From: Allofournierella massiliensis
GTDB lineage: Bacteria > Bacillota > Clostridia > Oscillospirales > Ruminococcaceae
Assembly (NCBI RefSeq): GCF_004345265.1
Contig: NZ_SLUM01000002.1
Location: 124,001 to 188,000, forward strand
DNA length: 64,000 nucleotides
Direction: 5' to 3'
Below the pieces are notes generated by a model. That model searched no databases, had not been told where the DNA came from, and saw nothing but the letters and a program-made list of their open reading frames with translations. Of this stretch, positions 25,732 to 34,227 are shown one piece after another. The position numbers and the translations under genes are program-made. Position 1 is the stretch's first letter, and each line of letters starts with the position of its first letter.

Positions 25732-27129
25732 TTACTTGTTTTTAATGTATTCGTCGATGGCCTTGGCAGCGTGTTTACCCGCGCCCATGGCCAGAATAAC
25801 GGTGGCAGCACCGGTCACGGCGTCGCCGCCGGCGTACACGCCCTCACGGCTGGTCAGACCGTCGTCGCCGTTGGTCACGATGCAGCCGTGGCGGTTGGTT
25901 TCCAGGCCGGGAGTGGTGGAACGGATCAGCGGGTTCGGGCTGGTACCGATGGACATGATCATGGTGTCCACATCCAGCACGAAATTGCTGTCCTTCTTCT
26001 CCACGGGACGGCGGCGGCCGCTGTCATCGGGCTCGCCCAGCTCCATCTCCACGCACTCCATACCGGTCACGCAGCCGTTCTCGTCACCCAAAACGCGCAC
26101 GGGATTGGTGAGCAGCTTGAAGATGATGCCCTCTTCCTCGGCATGCTCCACTTCTTCCTTACGGGCGGGCAGTTCTTCCATGCCGCGGCGGTACACGATG
26201 TACACGTTCTCGGCACCCAGACGCTTGGCGCTGCGGGCAGCGTCCATGGCCACGTTGCCGCCGCCTACAACGGCCACGTTCTTGCTCTTCTTGATGGGGG
26301 TCTTGCTTCCTTCCTTGTAAGCCTTCATCAGGTTCACGCGGGTCAGGTACTCGTTGGCGGAGTATACGCCCTTCAGGCTCTCGCCGGGGATGCCCATGAA
26401 CCGGGGCAGACCGGCGCCGGAAGCCACATACACGGCCTCGTAGCCGTAGTCGTTCATCAGCTCGTCAATGGTCAGTACCTTACCGATGACCATGTTGGTC
26501 TCGATGTCCACGCCCATGGCCTGCAGGCCTTCGATCTCGTTCTGCACAATGGCCTTGGGCAGACGGAACTCGGGAATGCCGTACACCAGCACGCCGCCTG
26601 CCAGATGCAGGGCTTCGTACACGGTGACCTTGTAGCCCAGCTTGGCCAGGTCGCCGGCGGCGGTCAGACCGCTGGGGCCGGCGCCGATGATGGCCACCTT
26701 ATGGCCGTTGGATTCGGGAACGGTGGGGGCAGTGTTGTTGTGCTCACGATGCCAGTCAGCAACAAAGCGCTCCAGACGGCCGATGCCCACGCTCTCGCCC
26801 TTGATTCCGCGCACGCACTTGCCTTCGCACTGAGTCTCCTGGGGGCAGACGCGGCCGCACACCGCGGGCAGCGCGCTGGAGGCGCTCAGCACCTGATAGG
26901 CACCCTCAAAATCCTCTTCCGCCACCTTGGCGATGAAGCTGGGGATGTCGATGCCAACCGGGCAGCCGGTCTGGCAGGGCTTGTTCTTGCAGCCCAGGCA
27001 GCGCTTGGCTTCGTTGACTGCCATCTCGGGAGTGTAGCCCAGAGCTACCTCCTTGAAGTTTTTGTTCCGAACGTTGGGATCCTGGCTGGGCATGGGGCAG
27101 CGCTTGGGATCCATATTATGCAATGCCAT
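25732..27129 (-). CDS. nfnB: NfnB/GltA-like NADPH-dependent oxidoreductase subunit (copy 1)
   Basis: 465 aa. The N-terminal [4Fe-4S] region has C44, C47, C52, C56 (CLGCKNKPCQTGC) and C91, C95, C101, C105. Then come an FAD Rossmann fold (VAIIGAGPSGLTAAGDLAKLG), a second dinucleotide fold (VAVVGGGNVAMDAARSAKRLG) and the closing GDAVTGAATVILAMGAGK. It is the large subunit of NADH-dependent ferredoxin:NADP oxidoreductase (NfnAB), an electron-bifurcating enzyme; GltA-type glutamate synthase small subunits are related, but the NfnA partner next door favours Nfn. It is the last gene of the purine operon. A near-identical copy lies at 53531-54934 on the other strand. Confidence 0.88.
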   Translation of the reverse strand: MALHNMDPKRCPMPSQDPNVRNKNFKEVALGYTPEMAVNEAKRCLGCKNKPCQTGCPVGIDIPSFIAKVAEEDFEGAYQVLSASSALPAVCGRVCPQETQCEGKCVRGIKGESVGIGRLERFVADWHREHNNTAPTVPESNGHKVAIIGAGPSGLTAAGDLAKLGYKVTVYEALHLAGGVLVYGIPEFRLPKAIVQNEIEGLQAMGVDIETNMVIGKVLTIDELMNDYGYEAVYVASGAGLPRFMGIPGESLKGVYSANEYLTRVNLMKAYKEGSKTPIKKSKNVAVVGGGNVAMDAARSAKRLGAENVYIVYRRGMEELPARKEEVEHAEEEGIIFKLLTNPVRVLGDENGCVTGMECVEMELGEPDDSGRRRPVEKKDSNFVLDVDTMIMSIGTSPNPLIRSTTPGLETNRHGCIVTNGDDGLTSREGVYAGGDAVTGAATVILAMGAGKHAAKAIDEYIKNK

Positions 27130-27192
27130 TTTCGGGTTCCTCCCAATTGTTTTTCAATTTCCTGACGATAAAGAGTTTTTCTGTACGCGAAA

Positions 27193-28035
27193 TTACTGCA
27201 CGTTCTTCTTGAACAGGTTGCAGTGCTCCTCACGGGCGTGAGTCTCGAATTCCTTGTACATGTTGCCGCGCTGCATGGCCTCGTCGAAGTCCACCAGATG
27301 GCCGTCGAAGTCAGGGCCGTCCACGCAGGCGAACTTGGTCTCGCCGCCCACGGTCAGGCGGCAGCCGCCGCACATGCCGGTGCCGTCGATCATGATGGGG
27401 TTCATGGACACAACGGTTTTCACGTCGTACTTCTTGGTGGTCAGGCAGACGAACTTCATCATGACCAGAGGCCCGATGGCGATCACTTCGTCGTAGTTCT
27501 CACCGCTCTTGATCAGCTCTTCCAGAGGAGCGGTAACCACACCCTTCTGGCCGTGGCTGCCGTCGTCGGTCATCATGACCAGCTTGTCGCTGCAGGCGGC
27601 AAACTCGTCCTCCAGAATCACCAGATCCTTGTTGCGGAAGCCCACGATGCTGTGCACTTCACAGCCCAGCTCATGCAGCTTCTTGGCGATGGGGTAGGCA
27701 ATGGCGCAGCCCACGCCGCCGCCCACAACGGCAACCTTCTTCAGGCCGTCCAGATGGCTGGCAACGCCCAGAGGGCCAACGAAGTCGTGTACGCTCTCGC
27801 CCTCGCGCAGCTCGTTCAGCTCCATGGTGGAACCGCCCACGATCTGGAAGATGATGGTCACGGTGCCCGCCTCACGGTCATAGTCCGCCACGGTCAGGGG
27901 GATACGCTCGGAATCCTCCTTGGCGCGCACGATGATGAACTGGCCGGGCTGGGCCTTCTTTGCCACCAGCGGTGCCTCAATCACCAGCTTGGTGACGGTG
28001 GGGTTCAACTCTTTTCGTTCGACAATTTTAAACAT
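27193..28035 (-). CDS. nfnA: NfnA-like FAD/[2Fe-2S] subunit (copy 1)
   Basis: 280 aa. An N-terminal FAD-binding beta barrel (residues 1-95, with RIPLTVADYD) is followed by an NAD-binding fold (VAVVGGGVGCAIAYPIAKKL) and a C-terminal [2Fe-2S] site with C222, C225, C237 in DGTGMCGGCRLTVG. This is the SudB/NfnA architecture related to PyrK. With NfnB it would couple ferredoxin, NADH and NADPH pools. The protein is identical in every residue to copy 2 (52632-53474), although the genes differ at synonymous sites. It is 63 bases upstream of nfnB. Confidence 0.88.
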   Translation of the reverse strand: MFKIVERKELNPTVTKLVIEAPLVAKKAQPGQFIIVRAKEDSERIPLTVADYDREAGTVTIIFQIVGGSTMELNELREGESVHDFVGPLGVASHLDGLKKVAVVGGGVGCAIAYPIAKKLHELGCEVHSIVGFRNKDLVILEDEFAACSDKLVMMTDDGSHGQKGVVTAPLEELIKSGENYDEVIAIGPLVMMKFVCLTTKKYDVKTVVSMNPIMIDGTGMCGGCRLTVGGETKFACVDGPDFDGHLVDFDEAMQRGNMYKEFETHAREEHCNLFKKNVQ

Positions 28036-28055
28036 TTGGGGTTACTCCTTCGCAC

Positions 28056-28092
28056 AAAAAGGTGCGGCCGCCAGCATCCGGCAGCCGCACCG
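28056..28092 (-). terminator. Intra-operon hairpin between ridA and nfnA
   Basis: On the minus strand GGTGCGGCTGCCGG and its partner CGGCCGCACC form a hairpin followed by TTTTT. It would let only part of the purine transcripts continue into nfnAB. Confidence 0.6.
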
Positions 28093-28136
28093 CGCTGATT
28101 AATAAAAAATTTGGCAGGAATTCTTTTTGATCTCTG

Positions 28137-28517
28137 TTAGATCACAGCTACGCACTCGATCTCTACCAGAGCGTCCTTGGGCAGAGCGCCTACCTGGAAG
28201 GCAGCGCGGGCCGGGAAGGGCTGCTGGAAATACTGGGCGTAGATCTCGTTCATGGCACCGAAGTCAGCGATGTTCTTCAGCAGAACGGTGGTCTTGACCA
28301 CGCTGCTCATGTCTGCGCCGGCGGTGGCCAGGATGGCTTTGATGTTCTCCAGAGACTGACGGGTCTGGCTCTGGATGTCCTCACCGGCAAAAGCGCCGGT
28401 GGCGGGGTCCACGGGCAGCTGGCCGGACACATAGATGGTCTTGCCTTCTGCCTGAATGGCCTGAGAGTAGGGGCCGATGGCAGCGGGTGCCTTTTCGGTG
28501 GAAATTGCAGTGTTCAT
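28137..28517 (-). CDS. ridA: RidA-family enamine/imine deaminase
   Basis: 126 aa, standard size. Signature blocks: [30 protein letters not shown], and the C-terminal [20 protein letters not shown] with the substrate-binding Arg in PARAAF. RidA hydrolyses 2-aminoacrylate and related enamines to keto acids. That fits the operon directly: YgeX, encoded four genes upstream, makes 2-aminoacrylate from 2,3-diaminopropionate. It is cytoplasmic and trimeric in the family. It lies 30 bases after the D-aminoacylase-like gene. Confidence 0.95.
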   Translation of the reverse strand: MNTAISTEKAPAAIGPYSQAIQAEGKTIYVSGQLPVDPATGAFAGEDIQSQTRQSLENIKAILATAGADMSSVVKTTVLLKNIADFGAMNEIYAQYFQQPFPARAAFQVGALPKDALVEIECVAVI

Positions 28518-28547
28518 TGGTTCATTTCTCCTTTGCTTGGAATCCTG

Positions 28548-30140
28548 TTACGCCTTGTGGCGGATGACCTGGCCGTTCAGAGCGCCGGTGTGCTTGCCGT
28601 GATCCACGGCCACCTGGCCGTTTACAATCACATAGGCGATGCCGTCCGGGAACTGGATGGGGTCGGTGAAGGTGCCCTTGTCAATGACAGTATTGGGGTC
28701 GAAGATGGTGATATCGGCCCAGTTGCCCACCTTCAGGGTGCCGCGGTCGGTCAGGCCCAGCACACTGGCAGGTTTGGCGGTCATCTTGTAGATGGCCTGC
28801 TCCAGGCTCATCAGCTTCTCTTCCCGCACATACTTGCCCAGAATGCGCACGAAGCTGCCGTACAGGCGGGGATGGGGCTTGCCCGGGCAGAGCAGGCCGT
28901 CGGTGCAGGCGTTCATCTCGGGGCGCATCATGAAGCGCTTTACGTGCTCCTCGGTGCCGTAGAAGTCCACCATGCCCACGGCGTTCTCCTCTTCCATCAG
29001 CAGGTCGAAGGCGGCGGTGTAGGGGTCTACGCCACGCTTCTCGGCCAGCTCCACGATGGACAGGCCCACCGCGTCGGCGTTCTTCTCGGTCTTGACGCTG
29101 GTCACATAGATGTTCTCGAAGCCGGCGAAATCCACGAAGTTATCCCAGCCGGGGATGCCATGCTCCATATCGTAGACCATCTTCTTGCGCAGCTCGGGGT
29201 CGGCCAGACGGGCCACCGCCTTGTCGGTGCCGCCGTCGTGTACCCAGGGAGGCAGGATGGCGCCCATCATGGTGCTGCCCGCCACATAGGGGTACTGGTC
29301 GAAGCTGACGGTGATGCCTTCCTTCTTGGCCTCCTCCAGCAGCTCCAGAACCGCGTCGATCTTATCCCAGTTTTGCTTGCCGCAGACCTTGAAGTGGCTC
29401 CAGTGCACCTTTACGCCGGACTTGCGGCCGATCTCGATGACTTCCTTCATGCTGTCCAGAATGGTGTCGGCCTCGCTGCGCTGGTGAATGACGAACACGC
29501 CATCGTACTCGGCAACCACCTTGCACATCTCGATGATCTCCTTGCTCTCGGAGTAAGCGCAGGGAATGTAGATCAGACCGGTGGACAGACCCATGGCGCC
29601 CGCCTCCATTTCGCGGCGGGTGATGGCCTTCATCTTCTCGATCTCTTCATCGGTGGGCAGGCGGTTGTCCAGGCCCATGGCCTCCATGCGGATGTTGCCG
29701 TGGGGCACCAGGTACATCTCGTTCAGGCCGGGGTGAGCCTTCTCGATCATCTTCAGGTAGTTGTCGGTGGTCTCGTAGGTCCAGTCGATCTCGTCGGTAT
29801 CGCCGTCCAGACCGGCCAGGTTTTTGCGCCAGGGGCTGATGTACTGGGTGGGCAGCGGAGCCATGGACACGCCGTCCTGGCCCAGCAGCTCGGTGGTGAT
29901 GCCCTGCATGACCTTGGGCATTACCTGAGGCCGCAGCAGCACATCCAGATCGCTGTGGCTGTGGGTGTCGATAAAGCCGGGAGCCACGGCCAAGCCTGCA
30001 GCGTCGATCACCTGATCGGCAGGCTCGGTGATGGTGCCGATGGCGGCAATCTTGCCGTCCTTCACCAGCACATCGGCGTTGATGCTGGCAGCGCCGGTGC
30101 CGTCGATCACGCGGCCGTTTTTGATGAGCATAGTAGACAT
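28548..30140 (-). CDS. N-acyl-D-amino-acid deacylase-like amidohydrolase
   Basis: 530 aa, the length of the D-aminoacylase branch of the amidohydrolase superfamily. The metal motif is PGFIDTHSHSDLD (H-S-H), with later HQRSEAD, VHWSHFK and, near the C-terminus, GNWADITIFDPNT. Where characterised D-aminoacylases have a metal-bridging Cys (GNCG), this protein has GQDG, an Asp in place of Cys, so its metal site and substrate may differ. It probably opens or deacylates a ureido or acyl intermediate from purine breakdown, by position between ygeY and ridA. It could also be a dihydroorotase-like hydrolase. Confidence 0.75.
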   Translation of the reverse strand: MSTMLIKNGRVIDGTGAASINADVLVKDGKIAAIGTITEPADQVIDAAGLAVAPGFIDTHSHSDLDVLLRPQVMPKVMQGITTELLGQDGVSMAPLPTQYISPWRKNLAGLDGDTDEIDWTYETTDNYLKMIEKAHPGLNEMYLVPHGNIRMEAMGLDNRLPTDEEIEKMKAITRREMEAGAMGLSTGLIYIPCAYSESKEIIEMCKVVAEYDGVFVIHQRSEADTILDSMKEVIEIGRKSGVKVHWSHFKVCGKQNWDKIDAVLELLEEAKKEGITVSFDQYPYVAGSTMMGAILPPWVHDGGTDKAVARLADPELRKKMVYDMEHGIPGWDNFVDFAGFENIYVTSVKTEKNADAVGLSIVELAEKRGVDPYTAAFDLLMEEENAVGMVDFYGTEEHVKRFMMRPEMNACTDGLLCPGKPHPRLYGSFVRILGKYVREEKLMSLEQAIYKMTAKPASVLGLTDRGTLKVGNWADITIFDPNTVIDKGTFTDPIQFPDGIAYVIVNGQVAVDHGKHTGALNGQVIRHKA

Positions 30141-30243
30141 GGGTCAAACGCCTCTCTTTTTCTAATGAGTGATGATTTTGGCTTCACAGCCAGCTGTGGC
30201 CCCGCCACCCGGAATGCGGGCAGCGAGGCACACGAAAGGCTTA

Positions 30244-31428
30244 TTACTTCATCAGGGCCTTCAGCACGCCGGTGTAGCAGTCGCATACCTTGACCAGCTG
30301 GTCGATCTCGATGTATTCGTTGATGGTATGAGCCAGGTTCTCACGGCTGGGTCCAAGGCCGAAGGTCTTGATGCCGGCCTCACCTGCATAGTGGCTGCCG
30401 TTGGTGCAGAAGTTGTACTGGGTGATGGAGGGGTTGTAGCCCATGGCCTTCAGCTCGCCGTACACAGCCTGCACGAAGTCGTCGTTCTCGTCGTACAGCC
30501 AGCCGGGGAAGAAGCGCTCGCCTTCGATCACGTTGCCGGTGTGGCACATTTCCTTGCCAACCGCGTAGCTGGCCTTTACCTTCAGCTCGGGATCCTCGGC
30601 CATCAGCTTCTCCAGCAGAGCGTTGATGGGAGCCAGCACGCTCTCCTTGGTCTCGCCAACCAGCAGGCGGCGGTCATAGGTGGCACGGCAGTACTCGGGC
30701 ACAACGGAAGCACCGGGGTACGGAGCGGACTTGATGTCGGTCAGCTCCAGAATGCCGTCGCCCAGAACGGGATGATGGGTGGGCTCCAGAGTGCGAATGG
30801 CCTCGATGACCTTGGCCATCTTGTAAACAGCGTTGATGCCCTTTTCGGGGTTGGCGCTGTGGCAGGGCTTGCCGAAGGTCTCGATCACGATCTCGGCACG
30901 GCCGCGCTGACCGATCTTCAGGTTCAGCTGGCTGGCCTCACCGATCACCACATAGTCGGGCTTCACATAAGCGCTGATCTCGCGGGCAGCAACACCCTCG
31001 AAGCACTCCTCGTGAACCACGCCGGCCACATAGATTTCACCGGCGAAGTCACGGTTGGTAGCCTTGGCGAAGTTGGCGGTGGCGCAGGCCATGGCGGCAA
31101 CAGCGCCCTTCATGTCGGAAGTGCCGCGGCCGTAGATCTTGCCGTCCACGATCTCGGCGCCGAACGGATCATGCTCCCACTTGGAAGCATCCTCTACGGG
31201 CACGGTATCGATGTGGCCGTCGAACTGCAGGCGGGGGCCGGGACGGTTGCCCTTCATGCAGCCGATCACGTTGCCGTATTTGTCCACATGGACGCTGTCG
31301 AAGCCGTTGGCCTCGAAGAATTCTTTCAGACGAGCAACAACGCCATCCTCATGGCCGCTGTAGCTGGGAGACTGGATGAGTTTCTGGCACAGGGCCACTA
31401 CGTTGTTCTGCTGTTCCTGAGTAAGCAT
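30244..31428 (-). CDS. ygeY: YgeY-type selenium-metabolism-linked M20 hydrolase
   Basis: 394 aa. M20 metallopeptidase motifs: QFDGHIDTVP (metal-binding His and catalytic Asp), YGRGTSDMKGAVAAM, and VHEECFEGVA with the catalytic Glu pair. The dimerisation domain follows (IGQRGRAEIVIETFGKPCHSANPEKG). This is the family named for its link to selenium-dependent purine genes; it would hydrolyse an N-carbamoyl or N-acyl amino acid, supplying the diaminopropionate for YgeX. The gap to ygeX upstream (31429-31675) holds a strong hairpin. The exact substrate is not proven by sequence. Confidence 0.92.
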   Translation of the reverse strand: MLTQEQQNNVVALCQKLIQSPSYSGHEDGVVARLKEFFEANGFDSVHVDKYGNVIGCMKGNRPGPRLQFDGHIDTVPVEDASKWEHDPFGAEIVDGKIYGRGTSDMKGAVAAMACATANFAKATNRDFAGEIYVAGVVHEECFEGVAAREISAYVKPDYVVIGEASQLNLKIGQRGRAEIVIETFGKPCHSANPEKGINAVYKMAKVIEAIRTLEPTHHPVLGDGILELTDIKSAPYPGASVVPEYCRATYDRRLLVGETKESVLAPINALLEKLMAEDPELKVKASYAVGKEMCHTGNVIEGERFFPGWLYDENDDFVQAVYGELKAMGYNPSITQYNFCTNGSHYAGEAGIKTFGLGPSRENLAHTINEYIEIDQLVKVCDCYTGVLKALMK

Positions 31429-31523
31429 AGGTGTATCCTCCTATCCATGGATGAGAATAAGTTATAACGATCGTTCGTATGAGGCGGGCTTTACCGCCGG
31501 ATACCAATTGGGAAAGAGATGCT

Positions 31524-31555
31524 CCGCCCGCGCGGTGTCGCCCCCGCGCGGGCGG
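31524..31555 (-). promoter_or_regulatory. Perfect G+C-rich hairpin between ygeX and ygeY
   Basis: CCGCCCGCGCGG and CCGCGCGGGCGG are a perfect 12-bp inverted repeat around an 8-base loop, without a following U run. It lies in a 247-base spacer inside the operon and probably blocks 3'-exonucleases, protecting upstream mRNA. Confidence 0.5.
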
Positions 31556-31675
31556 GCACAGGCTCTAAAAAGCCCGTCCCGGTTGGATTTTGGAAGGGCG
31601 CGGCGCTGTGGAGCCGCGTGTGAAAATGAGAGAGTTTGAGAGGACCGGAACGGGCGGAGCTGGTTAAATGGGAAC

Positions 31676-32890
31676 TCAGCCGTCGTAACGGTTGAACTTG
31701 CCGCCCCAAACCACGTTGCGGTAGTTCTCCTTGTCGGTGTCGCCCTCGGTGCTGATGAACAGGATGCGGCTGTTCTCGTCCAGGTGCAGCTTCTGCTTGA
31801 ACTCAGCCAGATCCTCACGCAGCAGGATGTTGGAGATGCAGCCGGTGGTGGCGGCGCCGCTCTCGCCGGAAACAACGGGCTTGTCGCCGCCGGTGGGGGC
31901 AGCCAGAATGCGCATACCGTCGGCAGCCACATAGTCGGGGCAGCTGATGAAGGCATCGGCGCAGTTCTTCAGAACTTCCCAACCGATGGTACAGGGCTCG
32001 CCGCAGGCCAGACCCGCCATGATGGTGTTCATGTCGCCGGTAACGAAGTGCAGCTTGCCGTCATTGGCTTCGGCGGTGCGGAATACGCAGTTGGCCTTCT
32101 CGGGCTCCACAACAGTGATGAAGGGGCGCTCGGTGCCGTAGTAGCTGGAGATGAAACCGGCCATGGCGCCTGCCATGCTGCCTACGCCAGCCTGCAGGAA
32201 TACGTGGGTGGGCTTTTCAGCACCCTCTTTTTCCAGCTGGTGCACAATTTCGTAACCCATGGTGGTGTAGCCCTGCATGATCCACAGAGGAATGTCGGTG
32301 TAGCCTTCCCATGCGGTATCCTGCACCATGACCCAGCCCTTCTCCTCGGCCTGCTTGTTGGCCAGACGAACGGCGTCGTCGTAGTTCAGATCGGTGATGG
32401 AGGCGTCCGCACCCTCGGCGCGAATGTTCTCCAGACGCTCCTGAGCGCTGCCCTTGGGCATGTAAACCACAGAGTGCTGACCCAGGCGGTTGGCAGTCCA
32501 GGCCACGCCGCGGCCATGGTTGCCGTCGGTGGCGGTAACGAAGGTCACCTCGCCCAGCTTCTGGCGCACTTCATCGGACAGGATGCGGGTGGCGGGCATA
32601 TCGGCAATATCCTCGCCCAGAGTCTTGGCGATGTAACGGCCCAGAGCGTAGCTGCCGCCCAGAACCTTGAAGGCATTCAGGCCGAAGCGGTAGCTTTCGT
32701 CCTTGATGCGAACTTCTTTCACGCCCAGAGCCTTGGCCAGGCCGGGCAGGCTGGTGAGCGGAGTCTCGGCATACACGTCGAAGCTGGCATGGAAGTCATG
32801 AGCCTTTTTGGCTTCGGCTTCGCTGAAGGCGTTCAGGTCAGTGGCGGGAACGTCCTGATGGGGATAAGTAACAATCTTGAACTGTTCCAT
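31676..32890 (-). CDS. ygeX: Diaminopropionate ammonia-lyase
   Basis: 404 aa, PLP fold-type II. The PLP lysine is K75 in RFGLNAFKVLGGSYA, the hallmark of this enzyme; the phosphate loop is HVFLQAGVGSMAGAMAGF, and ATDGNHGRGVAWTANRLG is also present. It converts 2,3-diaminopropionate to pyruvate and two ammonia via 2-aminoacrylate. In the gut purine pathway it is one of the energy-yielding late steps. It starts seven bases after the permease stop on the same transcript. Pathway placement is by family and context. Confidence 0.95.
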   Translation of the reverse strand: MEQFKIVTYPHQDVPATDLNAFSEAEAKKAHDFHASFDVYAETPLTSLPGLAKALGVKEVRIKDESYRFGLNAFKVLGGSYALGRYIAKTLGEDIADMPATRILSDEVRQKLGEVTFVTATDGNHGRGVAWTANRLGQHSVVYMPKGSAQERLENIRAEGADASITDLNYDDAVRLANKQAEEKGWVMVQDTAWEGYTDIPLWIMQGYTTMGYEIVHQLEKEGAEKPTHVFLQAGVGSMAGAMAGFISSYYGTERPFITVVEPEKANCVFRTAEANDGKLHFVTGDMNTIMAGLACGEPCTIGWEVLKNCADAFISCPDYVAADGMRILAAPTGGDKPVVSGESGAATTGCISNILLREDLAEFKQKLHLDENSRILFISTEGDTDKENYRNVVWGGKFNRYDG

Positions 32891-32896
32891 AGAGTA

Positions 32897-34225
32897 TCAA
32901 TTCTCCTTTTTCTCTTTGGGAAGGATAAGATTCAACAAAATGGCGGTAAGCGCCACGATGATGACCTCGGAGTTGCCGAAGATCTGACCGATCCAGGCGG
33001 GGCAGCCTGCGAAGGCGTTGGCAGTCTGGGGAATGCCCACCGCCATGGCCACGCTCAGGCCGGCAATGAACACGCTGCGGGGGCTCAGGCCCTCGCGGGC
33101 CAGCATCCGAACACCGGTCATGGCGATGGAGCCGAACACGGTGACGGTGGCGCCGCCCAGCACAGGCTGGGGAATGGTGATGAGGATGGCGCTCAGCTTG
33201 GGCACCAGAGCCGCAACAGCAACCACGCCTCCGGCGATGCCGAATACCACGCGGTTGATCACCTTGGTGGTAACCACGATGCCCACGTTCTGACCGGCAG
33301 CAGCCACAGGCACACCGCCGAATACGCCGCCCAGAAGGCTGCACAGGTTGTTGGCGATCACGCCGCCGGTGATTTCGGCGTTGGTAGCCGCACGCTCATA
33401 GGCGCCGTTGGCAGTGGCTTCGAACTGACCGATATCCTGCACAGCATTTACCATGAACACAATGCCCAAGCTGATGATGGCGTTCAGGTTGAACTCGGGA
33501 GCAAAGTGGAAGGGCGCGGGCAGCTGGACCCATGCGGCGGAACCCACTTCGGTGAAGTGGATCATGCCCATGGCCATGGCTGCCAGATAGCCAACCAGCA
33601 TACCGATCAGGGTAGCACTGGCTTTGATCATGCCCTTGCAGAACTGGCCGCAGATGATGACAGTGGCCAGGGTGATGAAGGCCAGAATCCAGTTGCGGGC
33701 GCTGCCGTAGCTGGGATCGGTAGCCACACCGCCCGCCATGTAGTTGATGGCGGTGTCATACAGAGAAATACCGATGGTCAGCACCACGCTGGCGGTGACG
33801 ATGGGCGGGAACAAAAAGCGGATCTTGGTGAAGCACAGACCCACCAGCATGCCCACACAGGCGCCGGCAATCTGGGCACCCACCAGGCCGCCCATGCCGG
33901 ACTGTTCCACGATGGAGCGCAGGGTGGGCAGGAAGGCGAAGCCGCTGCCGACCATAACCGGCAGACCGCTGCTGATGAAGCCCTTCACACCGAAGGCCTG
34001 CAGCAGGATGGCAAGCGCCGCTACCAGCAGGCTTCCCTGCACCATGATGATCTGATCCGAAGCGGAAACGCCCGCGGCAGAGGCGACGATCATGGGCATG
34101 GTGATGCAGCCGACCACCATGGCTACCACATGCTGCAGCGCAAGGGGGATGGCCTTGGCCAGGGGGGGCATGCCGGTGCGAGTGTAAAGCGCCTGCTCAG
34201 AAGGCGCTGCTTTTGCACTAGCCAC
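32897..34225 (-). CDS. NCS2 uracil/xanthine-family purine permease
   Basis: 442 aa with about 14 predicted membrane segments. The NCS2 signature is AGQNVGIVVTTK (Q-N-x-G-x4-T-K). Other family blocks: LALQHVVAMVVGCITMPMIV at the N-terminus and VLGGATVTVFGSIAMTGVRM. It imports xanthine or uric acid with protons or sodium, and is likely the entry point of the pathway. It is tightly packed between xdh (2-base gap) and ygeX. Which purine it prefers cannot be told from sequence. Confidence 0.93.
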   Translation of the reverse strand: MASAKAAPSEQALYTRTGMPPLAKAIPLALQHVVAMVVGCITMPMIVASAAGVSASDQIIMVQGSLLVAALAILLQAFGVKGFISSGLPVMVGSGFAFLPTLRSIVEQSGMGGLVGAQIAGACVGMLVGLCFTKIRFLFPPIVTASVVLTIGISLYDTAINYMAGGVATDPSYGSARNWILAFITLATVIICGQFCKGMIKASATLIGMLVGYLAAMAMGMIHFTEVGSAAWVQLPAPFHFAPEFNLNAIISLGIVFMVNAVQDIGQFEATANGAYERAATNAEITGGVIANNLCSLLGGVFGGVPVAAAGQNVGIVVTTKVINRVVFGIAGGVVAVAALVPKLSAILITIPQPVLGGATVTVFGSIAMTGVRMLAREGLSPRSVFIAGLSVAMAVGIPQTANAFAGCPAWIGQIFGNSEVIIVALTAILLNLILPKEKKEN

Positions 34226-34227
34226 GC

